Shown: positions 17,490-27,106 of the stretch, in pieces
Numbering within the stretch: position 1 is the first letter of the stretch
How the letters are laid out: each line of letters opens with the position of its first letter
Assembly: GCF_018860965.1 (NCBI RefSeq)
Contig: NZ_JAHKQF010000013.1
Span: forward strand, 124,001-188,000
DNA length: 64,000 bases
Source of the DNA: Alteromonas sp. C1M14
GTDB taxonomy: Bacteria > Pseudomonadota > Gammaproteobacteria > Enterobacterales > Alteromonadaceae
Direction: 5' to 3'
Made by a program: the position numbers and the translations under genes
Notes under the pieces: model-generated
Seen by the model: only the letters and a program-made list of their open reading frames with translations
Told to the model about the DNA's origin: nothing
Databases searched by the model: none

Positions 17490-19834
17490 GATAAACCGGC
17501 CTCGTTGCCAGCGGCCCCGTTGGCGTGCTCTACGGCTTGTAAAATACGTTCCGCAGTAGCAGGAGTTTGAAGAGGTGGGTCGATGGAATAATCGGTGATA
17601 CTGCTAATGGCATCTTTTAGCGCACACCACACGGAAATGGCCAACATAAAGGGCGGCTCACCCACGGCTTTGGAATGATAGATACTGTCTTGGGGGTTAG
17701 GCCGACTATATAAATCTACATTCATGATCTCCGGGGTATCACCAATAGCCGGAATTTTATAGGTCGCCATATTGTTTGATGTGAGTTTTCCGCTGTCATC
17801 CCATTTCAGTTCTTCGGTGGTAAGCCAACCCATGCCTTGAATAAACCCGCCTTCAATTTGCCCTTTATCTAAAGCTGGGTTCAAACTTGCCCCCACATCG
17901 TGAAGAATATCCACTCGGGTAACGCGGTTTTCACCGGTAAGTGTATCGATGAGTACTTCTGTGGCGGCGGCCCCATAAGCAAAATAGAAAAACGGGCGGC
18001 CGGTGCCGTTTTCTCGGTCATAAAAGATTTTCGGTGTACGGTAATAGCCTGTGGATGATAACGATATACGCGCCATATAGGCCGCCTGCACTAAGGCAGC
18101 AAAATCAATCTGGTGTTCACCAATAAACAATCCGTTGTCTTTAAAAACGGCGTCATCGGCGGCAATGCCTAATTCATCGGCCCAAAATGATACTAGTCGT
18201 TCTTTAAGGGTAATACAGGCATTTTGTACTGCTTTACCGTTTAGATCTGTACCTGAAGACGCTGCCGTGGGAGAGGTATTGGGCACTTTGTCAGTACGAG
18301 TGGCGGTGACTTCGATATGGTCCATATCAATACCGAACTCATGGGCAGCAATTTGAGCAATTTTAGTATGTAACCCTTGCCCCATTTCTGTTCCGCCGTG
18401 GTTCACCTGAATAGTGCCATCGGTGTATATGTGAACAAGTGCGCCAGCCTGATTCAAATGTTTAGCGGTAAAGGATATGCCAAATTTAACCGGCGTTAAT
18501 GCCAACCCTTTTTTGATGATAGGGCTGTTGCGGTTAAACTCGGTGATCGCTTCTCGACGTTGCCAGTATTCACTGGTTTGTTCCAACTGCCCGATCATTT
18601 CAGGCAGAACATTATCTTCTACGGTCATGCCGTAAGGGGTAGTAGAGCCAGTTTGTTCACCGTATAAATTGCGCTTACGAATGGTTAGGGGATCTTCCCC
18701 TAACTGGCGTGCGATGCCATCCATTATGGCTTCGGCCACAATCATGCCCTGTGGCCCGCCAAAACCGCGATAAGCAGTATGGGAGACAAAGGACGTTTTT
18801 AAACGATGTCCGACAACATGACTGTTTCCTAAGTAATAACCGTTGTCTACGTGGAACATGGCCCGATCTACAATGGCATCAGAAAGGTCGGCGCTGTAGC
18901 CACAATTGCCGTTCACCTCGATATCGGCGCCTTCAATGCAGCCTTGGTGGTCAAAGCCTACGTGCCATTGATTTTCGAAGGGGTGGCGTTTACCGGTTAC
19001 CATCATATCTTGCTGGCGGGGCAGTCGGCATTTTACAGCGCGGCCATTGCGAGATGCAAAAACGGCGGCAATACATGCCCATTGGGCCGCTTGGCTTTCT
19101 TTACCGCCAAAACCGCCTCCCATTCTGCGCATATCCACAACAACGCGATGTAGTTTTATACCTAGCACTTCTGCCACCAGTTTTTGCACCTCACTAGGGT
19201 GTTGACTAGACGTATATATTTTCATCCGATCTTCTTCATCGGGTATGGCCAGGGAAACTTGACCTTCCAGGTACATATGCTCCTGGCCACCTATGCTTAG
19301 GCTGCCTTCTAGCTGATGAGAGGATTGCTTTACTGTGTGTATTGCATCGGCGTTACCAAAGGTATGGGTAGGGCGTACAAAGGATTTTTGTGCGAGGGCT
19401 TGTTCTACCGACAAGGTAGGCGCTGTCTCGTTAACAACGATTGTTGCTTTGGTGGTTGCTCTGCGCGCTTGGTCGACGGTTTCTGCCAACACCGCGAACA
19501 CAGGCTGATTATGAAACAGTAACGTTTTGTCCGCTAAAATGGGGTCGCCGTCAAACACGGGCGCTATATCTGTATGGCCGGGAATATCCTCGATGGTGAT
19601 GACATCTAAAACCCCTTCAGACATCCGTACGGCATCTAGATCCAAAGTGACAATAGTGCCAGTGGTATGAGCGCAGGTGCCAATAGCTGCATAGGCGATG
19701 TTGCCCGGTTCAGGCATATCATCCACATAGCGGGCTTCACCACACACTTGTCGAATGGCACTTTCGTGATTGCGGCCCTTACCGAGTGGGCTGTTTACCG
19801 AAGATGTAGGCTGTGTATTAATTAATTTACGCAT
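17486..19834 (-). CDS. xdhB: Xanthine dehydrogenase, molybdopterin-binding large subunit
   Basis: The 782-residue subunit carries the molybdenum active site that hydroxylates hypoxanthine and xanthine to urate. Recognisable parts are PLGKGRNHESAIRQVCGEAR with YVDDMP at the N terminus, the cofactor loops MRRMGGGFGGKESQA and AYRGFGGPQGM, GGTEMGQGLHTK, and the catalytic Glu in AVGEPPFMLA near the C terminus. Length is normal for the XdhB of two-subunit enzymes. It overlaps xdhA by eight bases and xdhC by four. Confidence 0.96.
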   Translation of the reverse strand: MRKLINTQPTSSVNSPLGKGRNHESAIRQVCGEARYVDDMPEPGNIAYAAIGTCAHTTGTIVTLDLDAVRMSEGVLDVITIEDIPGHTDIAPVFDGDPILADKTLLFHNQPVFAVLAETVDQARRATTKATIVVNETAPTLSVEQALAQKSFVRPTHTFGNADAIHTVKQSSHQLEGSLSIGGQEHMYLEGQVSLAIPDEEDRMKIYTSSQHPSEVQKLVAEVLGIKLHRVVVDMRRMGGGFGGKESQAAQWACIAAVFASRNGRAVKCRLPRQQDMMVTGKRHPFENQWHVGFDHQGCIEGADIEVNGNCGYSADLSDAIVDRAMFHVDNGYYLGNSHVVGHRLKTSFVSHTAYRGFGGPQGMIVAEAIMDGIARQLGEDPLTIRKRNLYGEQTGSTTPYGMTVEDNVLPEMIGQLEQTSEYWQRREAITEFNRNSPIIKKGLALTPVKFGISFTAKHLNQAGALVHIYTDGTIQVNHGGTEMGQGLHTKIAQIAAHEFGIDMDHIEVTATRTDKVPNTSPTAASSGTDLNGKAVQNACITLKERLVSFWADELGIAADDAVFKDNGLFIGEHQIDFAALVQAAYMARISLSSTGYYRTPKIFYDRENGTGRPFFYFAYGAAATEVLIDTLTGENRVTRVDILHDVGASLNPALDKGQIEGGFIQGMGWLTTEELKWDDSGKLTSNNMATYKIPAIGDTPEIMNVDLYSRPNPQDSIYHSKAVGEPPFMLAISVWCALKDAISSITDYSIDPPLQTPATAERILQAVEHANGAAGNEAGLS

Positions 19835-21269
19835 GGGATACCACTCGAGTGGGGATCAGGTTGTCTGTTTGATGCTCCAGCCAGAAGCGGTGCCATAAAT
19901 TGGCCAATACCTGTTTGCGGTATGCCGCAGAGGCGCGAACATCGTCAATGGGGCTGAATGCGTTGGCAAGTATTTGTTTACCTGTGGCTAGGCAGGTGGG
20001 ATCTGACCAGGTGAGTCCCACCAACGCCTGCTCGAGTTCAGGACAGCAAACTGGGGTGGCAGCCACTCCGCCAAAGCCGCTGGTTAATTTAGTCACAACG
20101 TGGTTTTCAATGGTCAATGAAAACACGGCGCACACCGCGGAAATATCGTCTTCTTGGCGTTTTGATATCTTATAAGCGGCCACACGTTGATTTGGCTGTT
20201 TTTTCGGAATAATCACCCGCCTAATCCATTCATTTTTCGCCATTACGGTTTGGCGATAGCCGGTAAAGAAATCCCGAGCAGCCACTGTTCGGCATTCCTC
20301 CCCATTGTCTAATACCAGGCTAGCTTCTAAGGCCAACATAACTGGCGGTGTATCGCCGATAGGAGAGGCATTCGCAATGTTCCCGCCCAGCGTCGCCTGA
20401 TTTCTAATGGGCAACGAGGCAAAGCGAGTAAACAATTCCTGTAATTGTGGGTATACCTCAGTGACTGCACAGGCCACGTCGTTTAGCGCTGCCATTGCAC
20501 CAATTTCAAGGGTATGTTCGGTAATTTCTATTTGTTTAAGTTCAGCCATTTGAGACAAACTAATAAGGGTGTCAAATTGCTGTTGTCCTTGGGTAATATC
20601 CAGTGCCAAGTCGGTACTGCCAGCCACTAACTTGGCTAAAGGATGTGAGGCCATGGCGTCGGCAAGTTGTTGGCGATTTGTCGGCATGATTAAAGCCTGC
20701 GCATCTTTATCGGCGCAGCTAGATCCTAACTTCAATAAGGCGCTAATTGTTTGCTCTTTTTGGGCGTCAAATTGATCAGGCTGGCGCTGAGCGCAGGCGG
20801 ATAGTGCTGCATCAATAATGGGGCGGTAACCTGTACAGCGGCAAAGGTTGCCAGATAATGCATGGATAGCTTCTTCTCGATCTACCTCTACCGACGAGTG
20901 GTATAGCGCGAAGGCAGACATAATGAAACCCGGTGTGCAAAAACCACACTGAGAACCGTGGTTATCGACCATGGCCTGCTGTACCGGATGAAGAGACTTG
21001 GCGTTACCTAAGTTCTCTACGGTTATTAATTGTTTGCCATGCAATGAAGACATCAGGGCAATACAACTGTTGATGGTACGATATTGCAGTTCATCCCCCG
21101 TCGGGGTTGGTGCGGCGACTACCACGGTACAGGCACCACAGTCACCGGCTGCGCAGCCTTCCTTGGTACCACATTGACTTTGTTGTTCCCGTAGGTACCG
21201 CAAAACCGTAAGGTTAGGGTCGTTTACCTGTAATTCCACAGGTTCATCATTTAAGAGAAAGCGGACCAT
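19827..21269 (-). CDS. xdhA: Xanthine dehydrogenase, iron-sulfur and FAD small subunit
   Basis: The N-terminal third has two [2Fe-2S] clusters: CGTKEGCAAGDCGACTVV for the plant-ferredoxin type cluster, then CGFCTPGF and NLCRCTGYRPI for the helical one. The C-terminal two thirds is an FAD domain with LVAGSTDLALDI and ATLGGNIANASPIGDTPP. It passes electrons from the molybdenum site to NAD+. Two in-frame ATGs exist; the second (21269, MVRFLLNDEP) is chosen because GGAG lies six bases before it and homologues begin there. A RutR-like palindrome lies about 70 bases upstream. It heads the seven-gene operon. Confidence 0.95.
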   Translation of the reverse strand: MVRFLLNDEPVELQVNDPNLTVLRYLREQQSQCGTKEGCAAGDCGACTVVVAAPTPTGDELQYRTINSCIALMSSLHGKQLITVENLGNAKSLHPVQQAMVDNHGSQCGFCTPGFIMSAFALYHSSVEVDREEAIHALSGNLCRCTGYRPIIDAALSACAQRQPDQFDAQKEQTISALLKLGSSCADKDAQALIMPTNRQQLADAMASHPLAKLVAGSTDLALDITQGQQQFDTLISLSQMAELKQIEITEHTLEIGAMAALNDVACAVTEVYPQLQELFTRFASLPIRNQATLGGNIANASPIGDTPPVMLALEASLVLDNGEECRTVAARDFFTGYRQTVMAKNEWIRRVIIPKKQPNQRVAAYKISKRQEDDISAVCAVFSLTIENHVVTKLTSGFGGVAATPVCCPELEQALVGLTWSDPTCLATGKQILANAFSPIDDVRASAAYRKQVLANLWHRFWLEHQTDNLIPTRVVSHA

Positions 21270-21335
21270 GCCGGGCTCCATGTATTAATAAAGTCGTTTA
21301 GACGCGTTACTATATCTGTATTCATCACTAAAAAG

Positions 21336-21351
21336 TAGACCACTTGGTCAG
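21336..21351. promoter_or_regulatory. RutR-like operator upstream of xdhA
   Basis: TAGACCACTTGGTCAG is a near-perfect palindrome with half-sites GACCA/TGGTC around two bases. It matches the geometry of the known RutR site (TTGACCA-N2-TGGTCAA). It lies about 70 bases upstream of the xdhA start, in the divergent region shared with the TetR gene. Four similar sites occur in the purine island. Confidence 0.75.
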
Positions 21352-21594
21352 ATTTTTGTGTTAAAAAAAGGCCAGCTAGTGCGGCGCGTTTCATTTTGGT
21401 GCAAAATCGAATATGGTTTGCCTCAAACTGGGGAGTTGTAAAGCAACACAGCACCCAAAATGGGTGTTTTTTCCGATTTTTTATAATTACATTGTCATCA
21501 TTGAATTTTCTGCAAGATTTGTGCGCATTGGCGTGCAAGGCTGAATTGAGAGAAAAAATAAAAATTTTTTAGGATTTTTACAACTATGGCACTA

Positions 21595-21608
21595 TGACTG
21601 AATAGTCA
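21595..21608. promoter_or_regulatory. Operator-like palindrome upstream of the TetR gene
   Basis: TGACTGAATAGTCA keeps the TGAC-N6-GTCA frame of the other sites and is 36 bases before the TetR start, as expected for autoregulation. The inner bases differ from the CCA/TGG core, so binding may be weaker than at the xdhA site. Confidence 0.6.
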
Positions 21609-21643
21609 GGTTTGACAAATTTTAGAAGGAATCAAATGGCGTC

Positions 21644-22297
21644 ATGACCCAAACATCAAAAGTGGATGCCAGTGTAGGGGCTCGTAATCGAGCCATTATT
21701 CTGGCTGCGGCCGAAAAGGCTTTCGCCTATCAGGGATTTCGGGGTACGTCTGTGCAGCAGGTGGCTGATTTAGCTGGTCTGCCTAAAACCAACGTATTGT
21801 ATTATTTTAAGACCAAGCAAGACCTATACATTGCAGTATTAAGCCAAACACTCAGTTTGTGGAATTCTCGTTTTGATATGGCAACCGAACACGACGATCC
21901 GGCAGAAACCTTAGCCGCTTATATTGCTGAAAAAATGGAATTATCTCGCACCCATCCTATGGCGTCGAAAATTTTTGCCATGGAGATAATCAACGGTGCA
22001 CCCAACCTCGATAACTATTTTAACGATGCGCATAATAAATGGATGGAAGGCCGGGTTGCGATTATTAACACTTGGATTGAACAAAACAAAATGCGCCCCA
22101 TCGATCCGCATTTTTTGCTTTATAACATTTGGGCAAGTACCCAGCACTATGCGGATTTTTCAACTCAGATAACCCGCTTGCGGGGCAGCAAAATGAAAAA
22201 GGCCGATTTTGCTGAAGCGACAAATCATCTTGTCACTATTACGTTAACCGGTTGCGGACTTGATGTCCCTGAAAAATATAAGATAGACAGTTTATGA
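21644..22297 (+). CDS. RutR-like TetR family regulator of purine catabolism
   Basis: The 217-residue protein has an N-terminal TetR helix-turn-helix at about residues 14-60 (FAYQGFRGTSVQQVADLAGL followed by PKTNVLYYFKTKQDLY) and a C-terminal ligand domain like that of RutR. RutR binds TTGACCA-N2-TGGTCAA and senses uracil and thymine; here similar sites precede purine genes, so the ligand may be a purine or ureide (inference). The stop overlaps the puuE start in an ATGA. The Shine-Dalgarno AGAAGGA sits 13 bases before this ATG but only five before an out-of-frame ATG at 21636 that encodes a three-codon mini-ORF ending over this start. Confidence 0.88.
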   Translation: MTQTSKVDASVGARNRAIILAAAEKAFAYQGFRGTSVQQVADLAGLPKTNVLYYFKTKQDLYIAVLSQTLSLWNSRFDMATEHDDPAETLAAYIAEKMELSRTHPMASKIFAMEIINGAPNLDNYFNDAHNKWMEGRVAIINTWIEQNKMRPIDPHFLLYNIWASTQHYADFSTQITRLRGSKMKKADFAEATNHLVTITLTGCGLDVPEKYKIDSL

Positions 22298-23211
22298 AAA
22301 ACAATAACAGCAATTACCCTAGGGATCTCATTGGGTATGGTCGTACGCCACCAAGCCCCAATTGGCCGGGGAATGCACGTGTCGCTTTACAATTTGTAAT
22401 TAATTACGAAGAGGGCGGCGAAAATTGTGTGTTGCACGGCGATACACATTCAGAAATGTTTCTTTCTGAAATCGTGGGCGCCCAACCCTACCCAGATCGC
22501 CACTTGAGTATGGAATCTATCTACGAATACGGTAGCCGTGCGGGCTTTTGGCGTCTGCACCGCTTATTCACAGAAAAGAAGATCCCGGTTACTGTATTTG
22601 GCGTTACCATGGCAATGGAAAGAAACCCGGATGCGGTGAAAGCCATGCTTGATGCAAAGTGGGAAATTGCGAGTCACGCTTTACGTTGGATCCATTATCA
22701 GGACATGGATATAGACACAGAACGTGCTCAGATAGAACAAGCCATTGCCAAACATGAGGCGCTAACAGGTAAAAAGCCAGCCGGTTGGTATACCGGGCGC
22801 ACCAGCCCTAATACGTTAAAATTGATCGCCGAGCGGGATGATATTTTGTATTGCGCTGATTCTTACGCCGACGATTTACCTTATTATGATACACAAAACG
22901 GTAACCCTTTGTTGATGGTACCTTATACCCTAGATACCAATGATATGCGCTTTGCCACGCCCCAAGGGTTTAATAGTGGAGAGCAGTTTTATCAGTATTT
23001 GAAAGATGGGTTTGATGTGCTGTATGAAGAAGGGGCAACCCAGCCTAAAATGTTATCAATAGGGCTGCACTGTCGCTTAATTGGGCGTCCTGCTCGTATT
23101 GCAGCGTTAAAACGCTTTATCGAATATGTACAAAGTTTTGATAAAGTTTGGCTGGCAACGAGGGAAGACATTGCGTTGCATTGGCAGGCAAACTTCCCGT
23201 ATCAGGAGTAA
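22294..23211 (+). CDS. puuE: Allantoinase PuuE (polysaccharide deacetylase fold)
   Basis: The 305-residue protein has the NodB-like pattern of the metal-independent allantoinase PuuE: YPRDLIGYGRTPPSPNWPG at the start, FVINYEEGGENCVLHGD, EYGSRAGFWRLHRLF, ASHALRWIHYQDM and GWYTGRTSPNT. It hydrolyses allantoin to allantoate and is unrelated to AllB-type allantoinase. It is coupled by a 4-base overlap to the TetR gene and is followed by a strong terminator. It links the urate operon on the other strand to the allantoate operon at 33-39 kb. Confidence 0.95.
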   Translation: MKNNNSNYPRDLIGYGRTPPSPNWPGNARVALQFVINYEEGGENCVLHGDTHSEMFLSEIVGAQPYPDRHLSMESIYEYGSRAGFWRLHRLFTEKKIPVTVFGVTMAMERNPDAVKAMLDAKWEIASHALRWIHYQDMDIDTERAQIEQAIAKHEALTGKKPAGWYTGRTSPNTLKLIAERDDILYCADSYADDLPYYDTQNGNPLLMVPYTLDTNDMRFATPQGFNSGEQFYQYLKDGFDVLYEEGATQPKMLSIGLHCRLIGRPARIAALKRFIEYVQSFDKVWLATREDIALHWQANFPYQE

Positions 23212-23240
23212 CGCCTTCCCGGATATCCGTTCAGACAGAT

Positions 23241-23279
23241 AAAAAAGCCCCCATTGTGGTAATCACAATGGGGGTTTTT
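23241..23279. terminator. Bidirectional terminator between puuE and the NCS2 permease
   Basis: An 11-bp perfect stem CCCCCATTGTG/CACAATGGGGG (23248-23274) with a 5-base loop is flanked by six A on the left and five T on the right. It serves the convergent genes on both strands. Confidence 0.92.
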
Positions 23280-23280
23280 A

Positions 23281-24612
23281 TTATTTGAGGTTAAAGATAT
23301 AGCGAAGTAAAAAGACCAGTGCTAACACATAGGTGAGTTTGCTAACTTGTTTGTAGCGGCCACTACCAGCCATGGTGACCACATACGTGATAAAGCCAAG
23401 GGCAATACCTTCACTGATGCTAAAGGTTAGCGGCATCGCTAACAAGGCTACTGAGGCGGTAGCCAGCGCCCCTAAATCATCAAAATCCAGTTGCCGTATA
23501 GAATCCATCATCAAAATACCCACCATGATGAGAGCCGGTGTGGTGGCCATCAAAGGGATCACCTTCATTAATGGTGTGAGAAATAGGGCAAACAAAAAGC
23601 ATAGGGCAGTGACAATGGCAGTAAGCCCAGTGCGACCGCCGGCGGACACACCTGCGGCAGATTCCACATAACTGGTAACCGGAGACGTACCGAGTGCTGC
23701 ACCCACCACACTTGCCGATGCGTCAGCGGTCATGGCACTACCTATTTTAGGTAATCGCCCTTCGTCATTTAATAGGTTTGCACGGCGGGAAACACCAATA
23801 AGGGTGCCGATGGTATCAAACATATTAACGAACATAAGTGCGAAAATGAGGTCCCATGTTTGAGAGAAATGTTCGATGGGATACCAGATATCCATGGCAA
23901 AAAAGGTATCTGAAATAGGATCGGGTAGGCCAAAAACTGAATCGGGATGTTGCGTAAGAAATCCATTTTCAATGGGAATAAAGGCCCCAATTATTGAAAG
24001 AACAATAATGGATAAAAGAATGCCGCCGGTGATGTTCCGCATAACCACCACAATGGTTAGCAATATTCCGGCAAAGGCTAATAATACAGCGGGATCGGAT
24101 AAATCACCCAAACTTACGAAGGTGGCGGGGTTATCCACCACTAACCCTGCATTTTTAAGGCCGATAAAAGCAATGAATAAACCAATACCACACTGTACCC
24201 CTACTTTTAACGAGGGCGGTACAGATTCAGCTATTTTAGTCCTAACACCGGTTAAGGTGAGTAACAAAAACAACACGCCATTCCAAAACACAATACCTAA
24301 TGCCGCATCCCATGGCACTTCACGACCCATACAAATGGTAAATGTGAAAAAAGCATTTAAGCCCATGCCTGGTGCTAAGGCTACCGGATAATTGGTCATT
24401 ATCGCCATCAAAAGGCTACCTAAGCATGCTGCTAAGGCGGTAACAGTAATAAGACCGGCTACGGGCATACCACTTAACCCGAGAATGCCTGGGTTAACCA
24501 CTAGAATATAGGACATTGCTGCGAAGGTGGTCATTCCCGCGATGATTTCAGATTTCACCGAGGTTCCGTTTGCTTGCAACTTAAACAAACGATCTAATAG
24601 CGCATATGACAT
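23281..24612 (-). CDS. AzgA/NCS2-type purine base permease
   Basis: A 443-residue inner-membrane protein with about 12-14 helices. The AzgA branch of the nucleobase-cation symporters is indicated by LFKLQANGTSVKSEIIAGMT at the start, ALAPGMGLNAFFTF, MFVNMFDTIGTLIGVSRRAN and TSPVTSYVESAAGVSAGGRT. Relatives transport hypoxanthine, guanine or adenine with protons. A TGAC-N6-GTCA site lies 51 bases upstream of the start, so it probably belongs to the TetR regulon. It complements the other permease (29850-31229), which looks like the xanthine/urate/uracil branch. Confidence 0.93.
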   Translation of the reverse strand: MSYALLDRLFKLQANGTSVKSEIIAGMTTFAAMSYILVVNPGILGLSGMPVAGLITVTALAACLGSLLMAIMTNYPVALAPGMGLNAFFTFTICMGREVPWDAALGIVFWNGVLFLLLTLTGVRTKIAESVPPSLKVGVQCGIGLFIAFIGLKNAGLVVDNPATFVSLGDLSDPAVLLAFAGILLTIVVVMRNITGGILLSIIVLSIIGAFIPIENGFLTQHPDSVFGLPDPISDTFFAMDIWYPIEHFSQTWDLIFALMFVNMFDTIGTLIGVSRRANLLNDEGRLPKIGSAMTADASASVVGAALGTSPVTSYVESAAGVSAGGRTGLTAIVTALCFLFALFLTPLMKVIPLMATTPALIMVGILMMDSIRQLDFDDLGALATASVALLAMPLTFSISEGIALGFITYVVTMAGSGRYKQVSKLTYVLALVFLLRYIFNLK

Positions 24613-24973
24613 GAGTTCTCTCTGGATGAATAGTTCATATTGTCGTACCTAAAGCAATAACCTGACCATGTAGTCAACAATGGTGTGATTTATGCTTTTA
24701 ATTCAGCTTGATACAAAATTAGGTGTATTATGGTTATTGATTTAAAAAGAGATTTTCCAATGACGGAAGAGAAAGTGTCTCTAATTACATAAACTTATGC
24801 AATGAATTCATGACAAATCAGCAGTGCAAAGACGCTGTAAGAGGCAAGGGGAATTGCGTAAAATGCACTATTTTAGTTAGCTTGTATTAAGCTGGTGCAA
24901 AAAAGCCTTACCAATAATAAAATAGTTTGGTGTTTGGTTACTTATAGGCCAACACCGACAAAGGAGTAAAATT
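24613..24973. other. Intergenic region between the divergent permease and adenine deaminase genes
   Basis: This 361-base region must contain the promoters of both neighbours. The only clear element is the operator-like palindrome at 24663-24676. No ORF or RNA gene was recognised. Confidence 0.6.
24663..24676. promoter_or_regulatory. RutR-like operator upstream of the AzgA-type permease
   Basis: TGACCATGTAGTCA has the TGAC-N6-GTCA frame with one base off perfect symmetry in the inner half-sites. It lies 51 bases before the permease start and about 300 before the adenine deaminase gene. Confidence 0.65.
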
Positions 24974-25972
24974 ATGGCGCTGACAACGCTAATAAAAGCG
25001 CTACCAAAAGCAGAGTTACATCTGCACATAGAAGGTACTTTATCACCCACACTTATGTGGGAGCTGGCGCAAAAACACGGTATTCAATTACCTTTTCAGT
25101 CGGTGGCTGAAATTGAAACGGCTTATCAGTTTTCTGATCTACAGAGCTTTTTAGATCTCTATTACGCGGGGGCCGATGTTCTCAGGGAAGAAGACGACTT
25201 TTATCAACTGATGAAAGCCTACTTGCTGCGCTGTAAAGAAAACAACATTGTGCATACCGAGATCATGTTTGATCCCCAAACCCATACTCACCGGGGAGTG
25301 GCATTTGACGTCTTTATGACAGGTTTTTTGCGTGCAATCACTGAGGCAAAAACTGACTGGGGGGTAAGCGTACGTTTAATTATGTCGTTTCTTCGCCATC
25401 TCAGTGAGGCCGATGCTATTCAGACTTTGCAGGATGCCGAGCCCTGGTATGACATTATCGATGCGGTAGGTTTAGACAGTTCAGAATTAGGAAACCCGCC
25501 AGAGAAATTTGAACGGGTATTTAGTCAGGCTCGTGCTATTGGTTTTAAAGTGGTGGCCCATGCTGGTGAAGAGGGTCCGCCTGATTATATTTGGCAGGCC
25601 ATTAACCTGTTAGGTATTGATCGTATTGATCACGGCGTGCGTTGTGCCGAAGACAAAGAGCTTATGGCGTTAATTAAGCATCGGCAAATTCCACTTACCG
25701 TTTGCCCCTTAAGTAACCTCAAGTTGAAAGTCATAGAGGATATGGCGGCCCATAATATCCTTGATTTATTGGAAGATGGCTTGTTGGTGACGGTAAATTC
25801 TGATGATCCAACTTATTTTGGCGGCTTTTTAAACGAAAATTTTATGGCTTTAGAAACGGCCCTAGGTATGACTGAGCAGCAGTGTCGACAATTAGTAAAA
25901 AACAGTTTTAAAGCTAGCTTTTTGCCTGACGGTGACAAACAAAAATGGCTGGCTCAGGTGGATGAAATTTAA
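24974..25972 (+). CDS. Adenine deaminase (adenosine deaminase-like fold)
   Basis: The 332-residue amidohydrolase has the zinc motif [14 protein letters not shown], the general-acid region [22 protein letters not shown] and [10 protein letters not shown]. It contains [14 protein letters not shown], a form characteristic of the adenine deaminase subgroup (fungal Aah1 and Pseudomonas homologues), where true adenosine deaminases usually have a different continuation. The likely reaction is adenine to hypoxanthine, which XdhAB can then use. AAAGGAG lies about eight bases before the ATG. The subgroup assignment is by motif memory; adenosine as substrate is the alternative. Confidence 0.85.
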   Translation: MALTTLIKALPKAELHLHIEGTLSPTLMWELAQKHGIQLPFQSVAEIETAYQFSDLQSFLDLYYAGADVLREEDDFYQLMKAYLLRCKENNIVHTEIMFDPQTHTHRGVAFDVFMTGFLRAITEAKTDWGVSVRLIMSFLRHLSEADAIQTLQDAEPWYDIIDAVGLDSSELGNPPEKFERVFSQARAIGFKVVAHAGEEGPPDYIWQAINLLGIDRIDHGVRCAEDKELMALIKHRQIPLTVCPLSNLKLKVIEDMAAHNILDLLEDGLLVTVNSDDPTYFGGFLNENFMALETALGMTEQQCRQLVKNSFKASFLPDGDKQKWLAQVDEI

Positions 25973-25988
25973 CGTGTAGCGAAAAGGT

Positions 25989-26010
25989 GTCCGGTACAAC
26001 AGTACCGGAC
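25989..26010. terminator. Hairpin between convergent genes, probable terminator
   Basis: A 9-bp perfect stem GTCCGGTAC/GTACCGGAC with a 4-base loop lies between the adenine deaminase stop and the NUP gene stop. The flanking T runs are short, so efficiency is uncertain. Confidence 0.55.
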
Positions 26011-26022
26011 GAATTTCGTGTG

Positions 26023-27090
26023 TTATTTTGGCGGTGTGGCCTCGTATTGATCCCAGTGGGCTAAAAGTTCTTCTATTACTGTGCTTCCTACCAAATAGGC
26101 AGCTTCCAAAGACGGCACCATACCGGCGTAACCGGCTCCCGAACTTTCCGCTTTGAGGTTTTCGGCAGCGGTAAGTCCTGCAGGCTGCATGGTAAAGTTG
26201 CTGGCAGTTCGCAATACCATAAATCTATCTTTATCGGCTTTTCCGGCACGATCTAAATAAATCATCGATTGATAACTCCCCGTATCTTCCATGCCTGAAG
26301 TGACAAAGTTTCCTTTCCCGTGGGTCCAGTAAGATACCCAGTGGTTGGCCCAGTCATTCAACATTTTGCCATGCCAGAAGGTGGATGCGGCTAAATGGTC
26401 GCCCATCATTACAGTGGGGGCGGCTTGTGCTTTCGGGTAGTCGGTGTATTTTGCCCGTAACGCCGCCATGGCATCGGTGTCCATTAACTTGAGAGATTTA
26501 GTCTGTTGGTAGGCCCATTCGCTAAGACCAGTATTCAATGTGTACATTTCGCCATTTAACGCTTTTGGCGCTTCATCGGTTTTTTGGGTTTTAGGTTCAT
26601 GGGCGAAAAGGGGGAAGTAGCCCGTGGGCCAAGATTCGGGAATTTCACGGGCATCTATTTGATGCGCAAGATCGCCGTCCACCAAATAACGGGCCCAAAC
26701 TGCGGAGCCCACCGTTCCGTCATTGGGATCCATACCTGCAATACCGGCCACCAACCAGTACGCTTGGGTTAAATCGAAGCGAGGATCTAAGCCTAAAGCC
26801 ATAATGGCTGAGGAGGATTTAGCGGTTCCCATACCGGTTACGATGGCCAATACACCTTTTTCTTTATTGGCATAAATATCATGAAAAGACTGAGGAAAGG
26901 GGTATCGGGTATCGAGGCCGTAGCGTTCTTTCCACATTTGAAACTCACCGGCTTTGTCCCCTTCATCTTCACCAATTTCAAACATGGTAACGATAACCGC
27001 TTTGACTTTTAACGGTGCATCCTTGGCCATTGCACTGACGCTGCCTAACAGCAAGAAAAGCGGCGCAAGTAGCCATACACTTTTTTTCAC
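26023..27090 (-). CDS. NUP-family (purine nucleoside permease-named) exported protein
   Basis: About 355 residues. A GTG at 27090 is chosen because AAGGAG precedes it at ideal distance and it starts a clean signal peptide (KKSVWLLAPLFLLLGSVSAM, cut near AMAK). A longer in-frame start would run through a terminator hairpin. Body motifs include VKAVIVTMFEIGEDEGDKAG, YWLVAGIAGMDPNDGTVGSA, and VTSGMEDTGSYQSM. This is the NUP family, named purine nucleoside permease from fungal work, yet the protein shows no membrane helix after the signal and the motifs resemble nucleoside phosphorylases. It is therefore probably a periplasmic nucleoside-binding or nucleoside-cleaving protein. It follows the TonB receptor on the same strand. 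Confidence 0.85.
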   Translation of the reverse strand: MKKSVWLLAPLFLLLGSVSAMAKDAPLKVKAVIVTMFEIGEDEGDKAGEFQMWKERYGLDTRYPFPQSFHDIYANKEKGVLAIVTGMGTAKSSSAIMALGLDPRFDLTQAYWLVAGIAGMDPNDGTVGSAVWARYLVDGDLAHQIDAREIPESWPTGYFPLFAHEPKTQKTDEAPKALNGEMYTLNTGLSEWAYQQTKSLKLMDTDAMAALRAKYTDYPKAQAAPTVMMGDHLAASTFWHGKMLNDWANHWVSYWTHGKGNFVTSGMEDTGSYQSMIYLDRAGKADKDRFMVLRTASNFTMQPAGLTAAENLKAESSGAGYAGMVPSLEAAYLVGSTVIEELLAHWDQYEATPPK

Positions 27091-27106
27091 ATTTTTCTCC
27101 TTAGAA

